A DNA stretch of 32,839 nucleotides from Candidatus Uhrbacteria bacterium (GCA_016209345.1 JACQWH010000026.1:1-32839); one strand, 5' to 3'. Shown: positions 23,880 through 32,091, counted from the stretch's first letter. The notes: generated by a model from the sequence alone, not told the origin. Made by a program: numbers and translations.

Positions 23880-23975
23880 ATGGCACAAAAGAAACATCAG
23901 AAGCAGCGAGTCGGCGTGAAGCTTCCAAAGCTGAAATGGCGGCAGAAGGATAAAAAGCTCACTAAGAAGAAATAG
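23880..23975 (+). CDS. 31-residue basic peptide
   Basis: An ATG at 23880 opens 31 codons ending in TAG at 23973-23975. The product starts MAQKKHQKQRVGVKLPKLKW and ends in Lys, with about half of its residues Lys, Arg, Gln or His and no acidic residue except one Asp. The composition is like a small ribosomal or nucleic-acid-binding peptide. It sits four bases before the glycosyltransferase-like gene and just after the MITE. There is no Shine-Dalgarno; a weak TAATTC (23866-23871) would place the transcript start close to the ATG. It may be a real small gene or chance. Confidence 0.45.
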   Translation: MAQKKHQKQRVGVKLPKLKWRQKDKKLTKKK

Positions 23976-23979
23976 CGGT

Positions 23980-25347
23980 ATGCCAAAGGAAAAAAATCCG
24001 GCACATGGAAAAGCGTGGGTCATTACGGTGGATATGGGATATGGACATCAGCGCGCCGCTTACCCGCTGCATGATATTGCGTATAAGGGTATTTTGGCAA
24101 TGAATGATTATAAAGGGTTGCCAAAAGCAGAGCGCGATCTGTGGAAGCAGAGCCGTGAGGGGTACGAGATGGTATCACGCCTTCAGGCGCGATCCATCAT
24201 TGGGAAATATATATTTGAAGTGTTCGACAAAATTCAGGAAATCCCGCGGTTCTATCCCCGCAGGGATCTCTCCCGTCCGAATCTTCAGCTTCTCCAGACC
24301 TATGCCCTTATTGAAAAGAAAGGTCTTGGGAAGCATTTGTTTACAAAAGTACTGACGGAGAATCAAAGATTGCCGCTGATCGCAACATTTTTCCTTGCCG
24401 CGTTTGCGGCCGAGTTTTACGGGTACGAGGGTGAGATTTATTGTCAGGTGTGTGATGCGGATGTCAGCAGAACATGGGTTCCCAAAGACCCCAAGCGAAG
24501 CCGTATAAAATATCTTGCGCCAAACCGACGCGTTGTTGAACGGTTGAAGCTGTATGGCGTAAAAGAGGAGAACATATTTTTTACCGGGTTTCCGCTTCCA
24601 AAGGAAAATATCGGCGGACCCGGTATGGCTGCGTTGAAACATGACCTTGGATCGCGACTTATCAATCTTGATCCCAAAAAGCTCACGCTGCATAAGTTCG
24701 GACATATTATCAATTATCATCTTGGCAAGAAACATGTGCCAAAACGCGCCGGCCATCCTCTCACGCTCGTGTTCGCGGTAGGGGGAGCGGGGGCGCAAAG
24801 CGATATAGGCCAGGCAATCATAAAGAGCTTGCGGCAGCGCATTTTGGGCGGTGAGCTCTGCCTTCACCTTATCGCGGGAAGCCGGAAAGAAGTAAAAGAA
24901 TTTTTCGAGGAGGAGATAAAAAAGAATACGCTCACCGAGGAACTGGGGCGCGGTATCCATGTCCTATACCGCAAAACGAAATTTGAATACTTCCAGGCGT
25001 TCAATGCGCTCCTGCGAAAAGCCGATATGCTTTGGACCAAGCCATCGGAACTTTCTTTTTACACCGGTCTTGGGCTGCCCATTATTATGGCGCCCTCCGT
25101 CGGATCGCAAGAGGACTTCAATCGTACCTGGTTGAAAACGGTCGGAGGCGGTATTACGCAAGACGATCCGCACTATGCCGACGAATGGCTGTTCGACTGG
25201 CTGGAAAGCGGTTGGCTGGCTCGTGCCGCGCTGAACGGATTTATTGAAGCGCCGATTATGGGGGCGTACGCGGTGGAAAAGCTCGTATTGGCCGCGCATG
25301 ACCACGAAGCAGAGGCATTCGAAGAAAAATCACCTTTGGCGGTATAA
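23980..25347 (+). CDS. GT-B fold glycosyltransferase-like protein (family 28 / MGDG-synthase-like)
   Basis: The 455-residue soluble protein begins with a strand and the loop VDMGYGHQRAAYPL (about 17-30), like the glycine-rich GHxxAA loop of MGDG synthases and MurG. A middle part has ICQVCDADVSRTWVPK-like text (YCQVCDADVSRTWV) and a NIFFTGFPLPKEN segment. The C-terminal half has a second Rossmann start, LTLVFAVGGAGAQ, and a donor-binding-like TKPSELSFYTGLGLPIIMAP (about 350), typical of GT28 proteins. A sugar-transfer role in lipid or wall glycan synthesis is likely; the substrate is unknown. No signal peptide is present. The next gene is a membrane-anchored glycoside hydrolase, which fits an envelope role. 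Confidence 0.75.
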   Translation: MPKEKNPAHGKAWVITVDMGYGHQRAAYPLHDIAYKGILAMNDYKGLPKAERDLWKQSREGYEMVSRLQARSIIGKYIFEVFDKIQEIPRFYPRRDLSRPNLQLLQTYALIEKKGLGKHLFTKVLTENQRLPLIATFFLAAFAAEFYGYEGEIYCQVCDADVSRTWVPKDPKRSRIKYLAPNRRVVERLKLYGVKEENIFFTGFPLPKENIGGPGMAALKHDLGSRLINLDPKKLTLHKFGHIINYHLGKKHVPKRAGHPLTLVFAVGGAGAQSDIGQAIIKSLRQRILGGELCLHLIAGSRKEVKEFFEEEIKKNTLTEELGRGIHVLYRKTKFEYFQAFNALLRKADMLWTKPSELSFYTGLGLPIIMAPSVGSQEDFNRTWLKTVGGGITQDDPHYADEWLFDWLESGWLARAALNGFIEAPIMGAYAVEKLVLAAHDHEAEAFEEKSPLAV

Positions 25348-25530
25348 ACGAACAAAGCACTAAGCACCAAATCAAAAATTTCAAATCACAAATAAATCAC
25401 AATTCATAAAATCCAAAACAACACTACCCGCCTTTTGAATTTTGGATTTGAAATTTATTTGGAGCTTGGAGTTTAGAATTTGTGATTTGTGTCGTGTGTT
25501 TTTGTTTTGGTGTTTTTGTATCCCCTAGGA
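25348..25530. repeat. AT-rich long imperfect inverted repeat (copy 2 of 3)
   Basis: CAAATCACAAATAAATCACA on the left and ATTTATTTGGAGCTTGGAGT with AGAATTTGTGATTTG on the right form a long hairpin filling the gap. Copy 3 (32655-32839) shares the AAATCACAAATAAAT and ATTTATTTGGAGCTT words. No gene is seen. Confidence 0.6.
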
Positions 25531-25534
25531 TTAC

Positions 25535-26533
25535 ATGCATCTCAAGAAATTGTTATTCGTATTCGTTATTATTATCGGAGCGATCTTCGCTATTTTTTTA
25601 TTTCTGTTGAATCTCCCCGGTACTCCTGCGAACAACGACACAAAGTTTGGCGTCACATTCAGTCCCGCGTACGCGGAGTCGTTTGGTGTTGACTGGCGCG
25701 CGGCATATCGCGCCATACTAGACGATTTGGGTGTGCGGTATGTTCGTCTATCTGCGTATTGGAATACGACTGAACCGGAGGACGATTATTTTACTTTTGA
25801 CGACCTCGATTATCAGCTCGACTGGGCTGCGCGCCGGAAAGCCCATGTAGTGCTGGGGGTTGGCAGGAAGCTTCCTCGGTGGCCGGAGTGCCACGACCCT
25901 GAGTGGGTAAAGGGTTTTCCAGCACCCCAATTCGATGAGAAAGTCCTGGACGCTGTGCGAGCGGTTGTTGAGCGCTACAAAGACCATCCCGCACTTTCCC
26001 GTTGGCAGGTGGAAAATGAGGTTTTGTTTCCCTTTGGCCGCTGTTCTCGGCCATATAATCTCGGCCTCTTGAAAAAAGAAATTGACCTGGTTCGATCGAT
26101 TGATCCGGGCCATGAGATTGTCGTAACGGATTCAGGGGAGTGGACCGTATGGATGCCGCTTGCTTTTTACGGCGACGTGCTGGGAGTCAGCATGTATCGC
26201 GAAGCATGGAACGATTTTTTCAATACGCACATCCCGTTTCCCATTAAGGAAGGATGGTATCAGTTCCGCGCACGACTCATCAGTCCATGGAGAAAGACAA
26301 TTATTGTGACGGAGCTGCAAACAGAACCATGGGCCGGCAAGCCCGTCGAGAGCATGGGGCCGGATGAAAGCATGCTTTTGATGCCGCTCGATAAAATCAA
26401 AGATAATGTGCGTTTTGCGCGCAATGTCGGCTTCCCTGAAGTGTATCTGTGGGGGGTGGAGTGGTGGTATGCGCTTCGGGAACAAAATCTGCCGGAAATT
26501 TGGGACGGGTTGAAAGATATTTTTGGAGCATGA
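25535..26533 (+). CDS. Membrane-anchored clan-A glycoside hydrolase-like protein
   Basis: The 332-residue protein has an N-terminal hydrophobic anchor or signal (about 4-26) and then a TIM-barrel domain. Barrel strands can be followed: KFGVTFSPAYAE, DLGVRYVRLSAYWNTTEPE, AHVVLGVG, and LSRWQVENEV with the N161-E162 acid/base pair on strand 4. Strand 7 reads TIIVTELQTEPW, with E260 the likely nucleophile, and strand 8 ends VYLWGVEWW. This two-glutamate pattern is that of retaining clan GH-A enzymes (GH5/GH42-like). Two cysteines (C119, C170) could form an external disulfide. The target glycan cannot be named. TAGGA before the ATG is a weak ribosome-binding site. Confidence 0.85.
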   Translation: MHLKKLLFVFVIIIGAIFAIFLFLLNLPGTPANNDTKFGVTFSPAYAESFGVDWRAAYRAILDDLGVRYVRLSAYWNTTEPEDDYFTFDDLDYQLDWAARRKAHVVLGVGRKLPRWPECHDPEWVKGFPAPQFDEKVLDAVRAVVERYKDHPALSRWQVENEVLFPFGRCSRPYNLGLLKKEIDLVRSIDPGHEIVVTDSGEWTVWMPLAFYGDVLGVSMYREAWNDFFNTHIPFPIKEGWYQFRARLISPWRKTIIVTELQTEPWAGKPVESMGPDESMLLMPLDKIKDNVRFARNVGFPEVYLWGVEWWYALREQNLPEIWDGLKDIFGA

Positions 26534-26534
26534 T

Positions 26535-27380
26535 ATGAAAACGCCGCTGCATATATTTTTAGACACCGTACATGCGCTTGGAAAGCGCCCCTTTCATTTT
26601 TTTGATAAAAAAATACAGCAAACGATTTTGTCCGAAACACGGCAAGCGTGCGTAAGGTTGAAAAACACCCTTGTAAAACAAAATCTTAAAGACACCCATG
26701 CATATCGAGTGCTTGAAATGATAGAGTCAAGCATACTGCCAAAAGAAATAAATGAGGTTATGTTTATTCAAGCGCTCGGGAATCTCATTGAGGTCTATCA
26801 GCATGGCACCCTCGATGCAAAGACAAAAAAACTTGTTCAGGAACTCCAGAGCGCAGTGCAGAGCGCGAAGAAAGGCGTTCTTGAGTACCACCTCATCATT
26901 GAATCCGTACACAAAAAAGGAGCAACGATGAGCGAGGAACAGAAGAGGAGCGCCGATCTCAACCATCTTCAGAATGTCGGCGTGTTTTATGTCCTTGAGT
27001 ATACCCTGCAGGTCCTGTACGAGTTTTCCCATCTTTCGGATGCAGACAAGAAAAAACTTCTTCAAGAGGGACTGCAAACAAAGGCGGGAAGTTTGCCGGC
27101 ATACCTTCCACTCGAAGATACGTTTCGCAAGGATTTATGCCTAAAATTACACGATTCCACGCTTCGTGAGCGGTTGCTTTGGGCATTTTACAATTTTGAA
27201 GAAGTGTTGTATGCTGGGAACATAAAAAAGATCGGCTCTGCCTTGAAACACTTTAACAGTGAGCTTTTGCATGCTTATGAGGAAAAGGGACTTACAACGT
27301 TTAAAGCATTGCTGTATAAGCCGTTTGGGAGTAATGTGTTATTAAAAGATGTTATTTATTTGGTAGAAAAGATACCGTAA
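26535..27380 (+). CDS. Alpha-helical protein of unknown function
   Basis: The 281-residue product is predicted mostly helical and soluble, with no signal peptide and one cysteine. It has recurring amphipathic helices such as NEVMFIQALGNLIEVYQ and VGVFYVLEYTLQVLYEF. It starts one base after the stop of the glycoside hydrolase, with GGAG (26525-26528) seven bases before the ATG, so the two are co-translated. The frame could also begin at TTG 26523. I do not recognise a family. Confidence 0.8.
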   Translation: MKTPLHIFLDTVHALGKRPFHFFDKKIQQTILSETRQACVRLKNTLVKQNLKDTHAYRVLEMIESSILPKEINEVMFIQALGNLIEVYQHGTLDAKTKKLVQELQSAVQSAKKGVLEYHLIIESVHKKGATMSEEQKRSADLNHLQNVGVFYVLEYTLQVLYEFSHLSDADKKKLLQEGLQTKAGSLPAYLPLEDTFRKDLCLKLHDSTLRERLLWAFYNFEEVLYAGNIKKIGSALKHFNSELLHAYEEKGLTTFKALLYKPFGSNVLLKDVIYLVEKIP

Positions 27381-27387
27381 CTATATT
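27360..27387 (+). promoter_or_regulatory. Possible promoter (TTGGTA, 16 bp, TATATT)
   Basis: TTGGTA at 27360-27365 and TATATT at 27382-27387 are spaced by 16 bp, 20 bases before the ATG at 27408. The -35 overlaps the end of the upstream gene. Confidence 0.5.
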
Positions 27388-27407
27388 ATTTGTAACCATT
27401 TATCACT

Positions 27408-28073
27408 ATGGCACACGATCGTCCAGATGATTTAGAGGAAGGATCTGAACAGTCCGCACAGCAACAAAATGAACCGGGGGTAGCCGGTATCCCTTCGGAT
27501 GAACAACGAGCCGCGCATGCGCTCGCGCAGGCCGAAACCGGAGGAGATCGGCATGAGCGCGCAGCGCTTGAAGTATTACAGAATAGCCCCCTTCTTATAA
27601 TTGAGGATGATAAGGAGAATATTGAGAGTATCCAAGTGGAACTCAATAGGGTAAATAAAACCGACGCCGTTTTTGCAGATTCAGTGCCTGGAGTGGGGAC
27701 AAGAATTGCGGAGATGTTGAAGAATAAAGAAGGAGGAGAGCGCCTATTGGTGATTTCAGATTTACAGATTTTTAACCAAGATGGTGATGATATTGCAGAT
27801 GAACGTGCGGGGATTCGCGCGATAGCGAATGTTCAGAAAGAGGTTGAAAAATGGAATACTGCACATCCGGGCGTAGAACCAATCCGCCTCGAAATTATCG
27901 TGAATTCAAGTATGCTTAATAGTCAGCAAGACCTCGACGATTTCATAAAGGAAAATTCAGATAGATTTAAGCTACCCGAAACAATCGTTGCAGGTAATCA
28001 TGGACGTAAGGCGGAGGCCGTAGATACTTTTCTTTCCTATTTGAAAGCGCAGGAAGAACAAAAAGAACAGTAA
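27408..28073 (+). CDS. Receiver-like (CheY-fold) domain protein
   Basis: The 221-residue protein has a disordered, acidic Gln/Glu-rich N-terminus (1-58) and then a receiver-like domain (about 60-212). The key positions of a receiver can be matched: an acidic cluster after strand 1 (LLIIEDD, 63-68), D118 after strand 3 (LLVISDLQ), a Ser pair after strand 4 (IIVNSS, S167/S168) and K201 near strand 5 (IVAGNHGRK). The second part has an insertion relative to a 120-residue receiver and no output domain follows. No histidine kinase is in the window. It may be a phosphorylatable single-domain regulator or a degenerate pseudo-receiver. Its own promoter is likely at 27360-27387. Confidence 0.65.
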   Translation: MAHDRPDDLEEGSEQSAQQQNEPGVAGIPSDEQRAAHALAQAETGGDRHERAALEVLQNSPLLIIEDDKENIESIQVELNRVNKTDAVFADSVPGVGTRIAEMLKNKEGGERLLVISDLQIFNQDGDDIADERAGIRAIANVQKEVEKWNTAHPGVEPIRLEIIVNSSMLNSQQDLDDFIKENSDRFKLPETIVAGNHGRKAEAVDTFLSYLKAQEEQKEQ

Positions 28074-28123
28074 ATAATAGAATGGACTTCAGGCAAAGAA
28101 AAGGAACCGGGTATTTTGTGGTA

Positions 28124-28152
28124 TTGAAAAAATGAGTCGAATATGGTATACT
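28124..28152 (+). promoter_or_regulatory. Sigma70-type promoter placing transcription start on an ATG (TTGAAA, 17 bp, TATACT)
   Basis: TTGAAA at 28124-28129 and TATACT at 28147-28152 have a 17-bp spacer. Six bases after the -10 is the ATG at 28159, the usual distance to +1. The mRNA should therefore be leaderless. Confidence 0.8.
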
Positions 28153-28158
28153 GTCTGT

Positions 28159-28479
28159 ATGAAGAAGATCAAAAAAATGAAAAATACAGCGCAAAAACAG
28201 CGCCTTCCGGAATCGTTCCGCCCGATGTTTTGGTCGTATCCTTTCAGAGATCTCAATAAGGATGAGGACGCCTCTCTCATCATCAAACAAATTTTATCCT
28301 ACGGCGATTTGTTCCAATGGAAATGGATGATGCGGCAGTATGGGACACGAAAAATTAAGGGAATACTTTCACGAACCCCAAAAACCGCCGTTCGACCAAG
28401 TTTGGTTGAACTTTCAAAAACAGTTTTCAATGTAACTTCAATGCCTCATGCACGACGAGTGCCTCACGGGAGAAGCTAA
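28159..28479 (+). CDS. Small partner protein of a nucleotidyltransferase module (DUF6922-like)
   Basis: The 106-residue protein has the pattern RLPESFRPMFWSYPFRDLNKDEDASLIIKQILSYGD, then WKWMMRQYG and ILSRTPKTAVRPSLVELSKTVF. Small proteins of this type commonly precede AbiEii-like nucleotidyltransferase genes in Patescibacteria and are thought of as antitoxin-like partners (family name from memory). I start at ATG 28159 and not at 28132, because the promoter's -10 (28147-28152) lies between them. It overlaps the next gene by 32 bases, as is usual for such pairs. The lack of any Shine-Dalgarno fits leaderless translation. Confidence 0.75.
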   Translation: MKKIKKMKNTAQKQRLPESFRPMFWSYPFRDLNKDEDASLIIKQILSYGDLFQWKWMMRQYGTRKIKGILSRTPKTAVRPSLVELSKTVFNVTSMPHARRVPHGRS

Positions 28480-29078
28480 ACGATTGTTTCCGCGTCTCGC
28501 GAACTTTCGCGGCTATCACTTAGTCGGCGGTACTGCTTTGGCGCTCCAGATCGGACATCGTGTTTCCTACGATTTTGATCTTTTTACGGAACATGCGCTC
28601 GCTCCAAACCTTCACGCAAAAGTAAAAAAAGTATTTTACGGAGAACGAGTCAAGCCGGTTTTTCGTATGACAGAACAATATGATATTTTCGTATCTGACA
28701 TCAAAACGACATTCCGTTATTACCCCTATCCGCCGGTACACCCGCTAAAAAAACATCATGGCGTTCCTGTACTCTCAATAAAAGATATTGGTGCATCAAA
28801 GACATTTGAAATCGGTCAGCGAGCGGCATATCGCGATTACGTTGACGTCTTTATTTATACTCAATGAACGGTACGCAACGCTTGACGAGCTGATACGGCT
28901 TTCGGAGAAAAAATACGGAGATGATTTTAACGGCCGGCTCTTTCTTGAGCAACTGGTGTATCTTGGTGACATCAGTGATAGAAAGGTTGAATTTCTTCGT
29001 TCACCATTGACGGAAAGGCAATTGATGTCGGGATTAAAAAAAGAAGTGAGGCGCTATATAAAAGCATTTGCTGTATGA
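28448..29078 (+). pseudogene. AbiEii-like nucleotidyltransferase gene split by a +1 frameshift
   Basis: The first frame (28448-28867) gives the nucleotidyltransferase core YHLVGGTALALQIGHR then SYDFDLF, which holds the GG and DxD-like residues of the AbiEii/MNT superfamily, up to YRDYVDV. The frame then ends FIYTQ-stop. The expected continuation, ILNERYATLDELIRLSEKKYG and LFLEQLVYLGDI, is in the +1 frame and runs to 29078. Skipping one T of the TTT at 28850-28852 restores a roughly 209-residue protein. This may be a real mutation, a sequencing or assembly error, or programmed frameshifting. The stop of the second frame overlaps the xseA start (ATGA), so the second frame may couple translation to xseA. 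Confidence 0.8.
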
Positions 29079-30328
29079 TCGAGAATACAGAGGTTCCTGT
29101 TTTTTCCGTTTCTGAATTCGTCGAGTACGTTAACATCGCGCTGGGTCAGCGGCGCGTCAGTGTTGAAGGCGAGATTTCGGGATACCGCCTTAATCAGAAC
29201 AAGTGGATTTTTTTTGATTTGAAAGATGAGAACAGTATCATCGGCTGTTTTGCGGCCGCATGGAATCTTCACGCCGCGCTTGAGGACGGCATGCAGGTCG
29301 TCGTACACGGTGTTCCGCGCGTGTACGGCAAGAGCGGAAAGTTTTCGATTACCGTTGATGCCGTTGAGTTAAGGGGTGAGGGTGCTCTGCGCCGCGCCTA
29401 CGGGATCACGAAGAAAAAACTTGATCAAGAGGGACTCTTTGATCCTGCTCGGAAGCGGGGACTCCCGCGCTTTCCGGAAAAAATCGGTGTGATTGCATCA
29501 CGGGAGTCAGCCGCGTACACGGATTTTATGAGAATCGTCAATGCTCGATGGGGCGGACTTGAGATTTCTCTTTTTCACGTGCAAGTGCAAGGGCATCGAG
29601 CGATCAGGGATATTGTCAGCGCTTTTGAGTGGTTTAATACGGATGGAATACAGCAGGGTATTCAATCGCTCGCGCTCATTCGCGGCGGTGGCTCTCTTGA
29701 AGATCTCCAGGCGTTTAATTCTGAGTCAGTTGCCCGCGCGGTGTTTGGTTCAAAGATTCCGATCATCTGCGGCGTAGGCCATGAGCGCGACGAGAGTTTG
29801 GCAGATTATACGGCGGATGTGAGGGCCGCAACGCCGACCCATGCGGCCACGTTGATGGTTCCCGACAGGGAGGAGGTGGGCGGAGTGGTGAGCGATTCAC
29901 TATCGTCTTTAAGCCGGTCGCTTGAGTACGCGCTTGAATGGTACGGCGGTCGCATTCATACATCTACGCTCTCCATCCACGCATCTGTGCGTGATACCGT
30001 TGCCCCCATTGGCGCGCTGATGCATCGGTTTGACGTGGCTGGCGGGCAGGTACATGCGACGATAGCCACGCTTCGCCATACGTGCGCGCAGAATGCTCTG
30101 CGTCTCGCAGATTACCTCGCTTCACACGTATCGTCCGCTCGGCAGTCGCTGGCGTTTATGGATCGTACGCTCGGACACATGAATCCATTGACCGTCCTTG
30201 CGCGCGGGTATACAATCGTTAAAAGAAACGGCGCGCTTATCACGAGAAAAGCACATCTGAAAAAAGGAGATGAGCTTGCGCTGACATTTGCCGATGGCAG
30301 TGCGCTAACTGAAGTAAAACATCTATGA
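29075..30328 (+). CDS. xseA: Exodeoxyribonuclease VII large subunit
   Basis: XseA with XseB degrades single-stranded DNA from both ends. The 417-residue product has the N-terminal OB-fold (about 8-100, with SVEGEISGYR and WIFFDLKD), a linker with GLFDPARKRGLPRFPEKIGVI, and the catalytic core with LIRGGGSLEDLQAFN (201-215) and CGVGHERDESLADYTADVRAATPTHAA (in two parts from 232). A C-terminal coiled-coil region follows (about 265-390), then the conserved end RGYTIVKRNG. ASRESAAYTDF replaces the more usual TSPTGAAIRD. The start overlaps the previous frame by ATGA and its own end overlaps xseB the same way. Confidence 0.96.
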   Translation: MIENTEVPVFSVSEFVEYVNIALGQRRVSVEGEISGYRLNQNKWIFFDLKDENSIIGCFAAAWNLHAALEDGMQVVVHGVPRVYGKSGKFSITVDAVELRGEGALRRAYGITKKKLDQEGLFDPARKRGLPRFPEKIGVIASRESAAYTDFMRIVNARWGGLEISLFHVQVQGHRAIRDIVSAFEWFNTDGIQQGIQSLALIRGGGSLEDLQAFNSESVARAVFGSKIPIICGVGHERDESLADYTADVRAATPTHAATLMVPDREEVGGVVSDSLSSLSRSLEYALEWYGGRIHTSTLSIHASVRDTVAPIGALMHRFDVAGGQVHATIATLRHTCAQNALRLADYLASHVSSARQSLAFMDRTLGHMNPLTVLARGYTIVKRNGALITRKAHLKKGDELALTFADGSALTEVKHL

Positions 30329-30546
30329 CTTTGGCAAAAACAAAAAAAGACCAATCGTTTCAAGAAGCATTTGATGAACTTGAAAAAATCGTCAAAAAAT
30401 TTGAAGAAGGGAAACTTGATCTTGATGAGAGCATCTCACTCTACGAGCGCGGACTCGAGCTTGCCGCGGTATGCAAAAAACGTCTTGCCGCTGTCGAGAA
30501 TCGCGTGCAGGAAATCAAGAAAAAATTCGGCGACCTTGATGATTAA
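30325..30546 (+). CDS. xseB: Exodeoxyribonuclease VII small subunit
   Basis: The 73-residue acidic/basic helical protein matches XseB: SFQEAFDELEKIVKKFEEGK, then LDLDESISLYERGLELAAVC and a final EIKKKFGDLDD. XseB helices bind the coiled coil of XseA. The normal length and the ATGA overlap with xseA (30325-30328) show translational coupling. Confidence 0.96.
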   Translation: MTLAKTKKDQSFQEAFDELEKIVKKFEEGKLDLDESISLYERGLELAAVCKKRLAAVENRVQEIKKKFGDLDD

Positions 30547-30549
30547 TGC

Positions 30550-30666
30550 ATGATTTATTTCGTCCTTCTCGCAAATGGCAAAAAATTATTTTTTTCGAAG
30601 CGCGAGAGATATGGGGAAGTACGACCATTTGACAATCACCCTCGCACAAATAATTATGATGAGTAG
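30550..30666 (+). CDS. Possible 38-residue peptide between xseB and the next gene
   Basis: An ATG at 30550 opens 38 codons (MIYFVLLANGKKLFFSKRER...) with no Shine-Dalgarno, three bases after the xseB stop. A TTGACA (30629-30634) with TAATTA or TATGAT downstream, probably a promoter of the next gene, lies inside it. It may be a real small peptide, but chance is at least as likely. Confidence 0.2.
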   Translation: MIYFVLLANGKKLFFSKRERYGEVRPFDNHPRTNNYDE

Positions 30667-30680
30667 AGGAATACAACTAT

Positions 30681-31673
30681 ATGCATCCGGACGGAAATGA
30701 AAAAAATATAAAAATTGAGCTCGGAACACAGGAAGCTGTTCTCAGTCATTTTTTGGCGGCTGCAACGCGCGTCGGGCTTCCAAATCCTGAAAAATATATC
30801 AAAGATACTGCCGGAATCCCCGCGCTTAACCTGCCCCCAGGAAAAGAAATTGATTGGAGCGCTGTTGCATTTTCACTTTCTGGGATTCCTCACACGCACA
30901 GCCGCAATGCGGTGGGTGAATTTTATCGCGATTTTTTTTCACCGTATCCGCATGGAGACGAGCTTGCTACGTTTATGGACCGTCTAAACATCGCGCCCTG
31001 CTTTAGGGTGTATGGACCTGTTTCGGAAGATCAAAATAGCGCACATTGGCAGATTGTAGGCGCACAGGAAGATGCCGAGGATTGTATCGCGATACTTCAG
31101 CGACAATACGATATGGAAAGAGATCTGCAGGTGAAAATTGTTTCATCACTGGATGAGATTTCAGGATGGCGTTCCACCTCGAGCTTGTGCATGCTTGAAG
31201 CGGGAGAGTTGCTCCATGATAGAATGAAACAAGTAATGGGTGAGCACGCAACAGATGCGTTGGTGGGCATAGCAATAGGGGCGGGGAAAATCCATGTCTT
31301 AGGCGAACTTGTTGCTGCCCCTGATGATGTTTTTCATGACGCTATGGCTCAGATTCGGCGTGTTGAAAAAGTGCGGCGAGCGACAAGCGGTACGGAAACG
31401 CGCGATCTTTTGACAGCGTTGCTAAAAAATGCCGCTGAGGTACACGATTGGGCTGCTGCTTCGGCATTGGGGAATAATGCAGCTTATCACGTCCTCTATC
31501 TTGCCGGGCAGGAGATATTTGCGCGGGATGGCAAGACAGAAGATCCATTTATAAAAATTATCAATCTTGCGTATGAGCGAGGAACATTTTTAATGGGAGT
31601 GTATGAAAATCCGCAAACTGATGAAGATACCCTGGTCTTTCGTATGCTGTCGGCAGGAGCTCTCCCGGAGTAA
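30681..31673 (+). CDS. Cytoplasmic protein of unknown function
   Basis: The 330-residue protein has no signal peptide or membrane segment and is acidic. The first half has an IELGTQEAVLSHFLAAATR helix and the segment AHWQIVGAQEDAEDCIAILQ; the second half contains ALVGIAIGAGKIHVLGELVAA and helices ending in AYHVLYLAGQEIF. GAGGAA at 30666-30671 is a good Shine-Dalgarno for the ATG at 30681, and a TTGACA at 30629 could belong to its promoter. It is convergent with the Nudix gene, 17 bases away. I do not recognise a family. Confidence 0.8.
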   Translation: MHPDGNEKNIKIELGTQEAVLSHFLAAATRVGLPNPEKYIKDTAGIPALNLPPGKEIDWSAVAFSLSGIPHTHSRNAVGEFYRDFFSPYPHGDELATFMDRLNIAPCFRVYGPVSEDQNSAHWQIVGAQEDAEDCIAILQRQYDMERDLQVKIVSSLDEISGWRSTSSLCMLEAGELLHDRMKQVMGEHATDALVGIAIGAGKIHVLGELVAAPDDVFHDAMAQIRRVEKVRRATSGTETRDLLTALLKNAAEVHDWAAASALGNNAAYHVLYLAGQEIFARDGKTEDPFIKIINLAYERGTFLMGVYENPQTDEDTLVFRMLSAGALPE

Positions 31674-31690
31674 AATAGGCAGTAGTTCGT

Positions 31691-32086
31691 TTAATGCGAT
31701 CGGAGATAGTCCTCAATCACGGGCCTGATATTCGGCGCGCAGTCGGATGGGAGGTTATGAATATCGTGCCATGCCCACTGTGTTGTGTCGCCACTGGCGA
31801 CTACCTCGCCAATACGACGTGAAAGCCAATGGATAAGCACGATTATTGTGGAGTCGTCCTTTTTTATCATCATCGGTTTGAGCGGTCGGATGATTTCAAT
31901 ATCAATTCCCATTTCTTCCTTTACCTCTCGACGCGCCACTTCCTCCAGTGAACTCTCCCAGTCGGAAAAATCGCAGAGCTCCCATTTTCCTCCTGGAAAT
32001 TTCCAAAAAAAATCCACCACGTCCTTATTGAGCAGCACGGTATCATGTTCAATAATCACCGGTCCGGACGCAATGATATATTCCAT
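31691..32086 (-). CDS. Nudix hydrolase
   Basis: The 131-residue protein is the size of a single Nudix domain, which hydrolyses nucleoside diphosphates linked to another group. It shows FPGGKWELCDFSDWESSLEE followed by VARREVKEEMGI, the Nudix helix with the metal-binding REVKEE. The Gly-to-Glu part of the box is longer than the consensus because of an inserted segment CDFSD and one extra Ser. The substrate cannot be predicted. It starts five bases after the stop of the P-loop kinase gene upstream, so the two form a minus-strand operon. Confidence 0.9.
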   Translation of the reverse strand: MEYIIASGPVIIEHDTVLLNKDVVDFFWKFPGGKWELCDFSDWESSLEEVARREVKEEMGIDIEIIRPLKPMMIKKDDSTIIVLIHWLSRRIGEVVASGDTTQWAWHDIHNLPSDCAPNIRPVIEDYLRSH

Positions 32087-32091
32087 ATACC

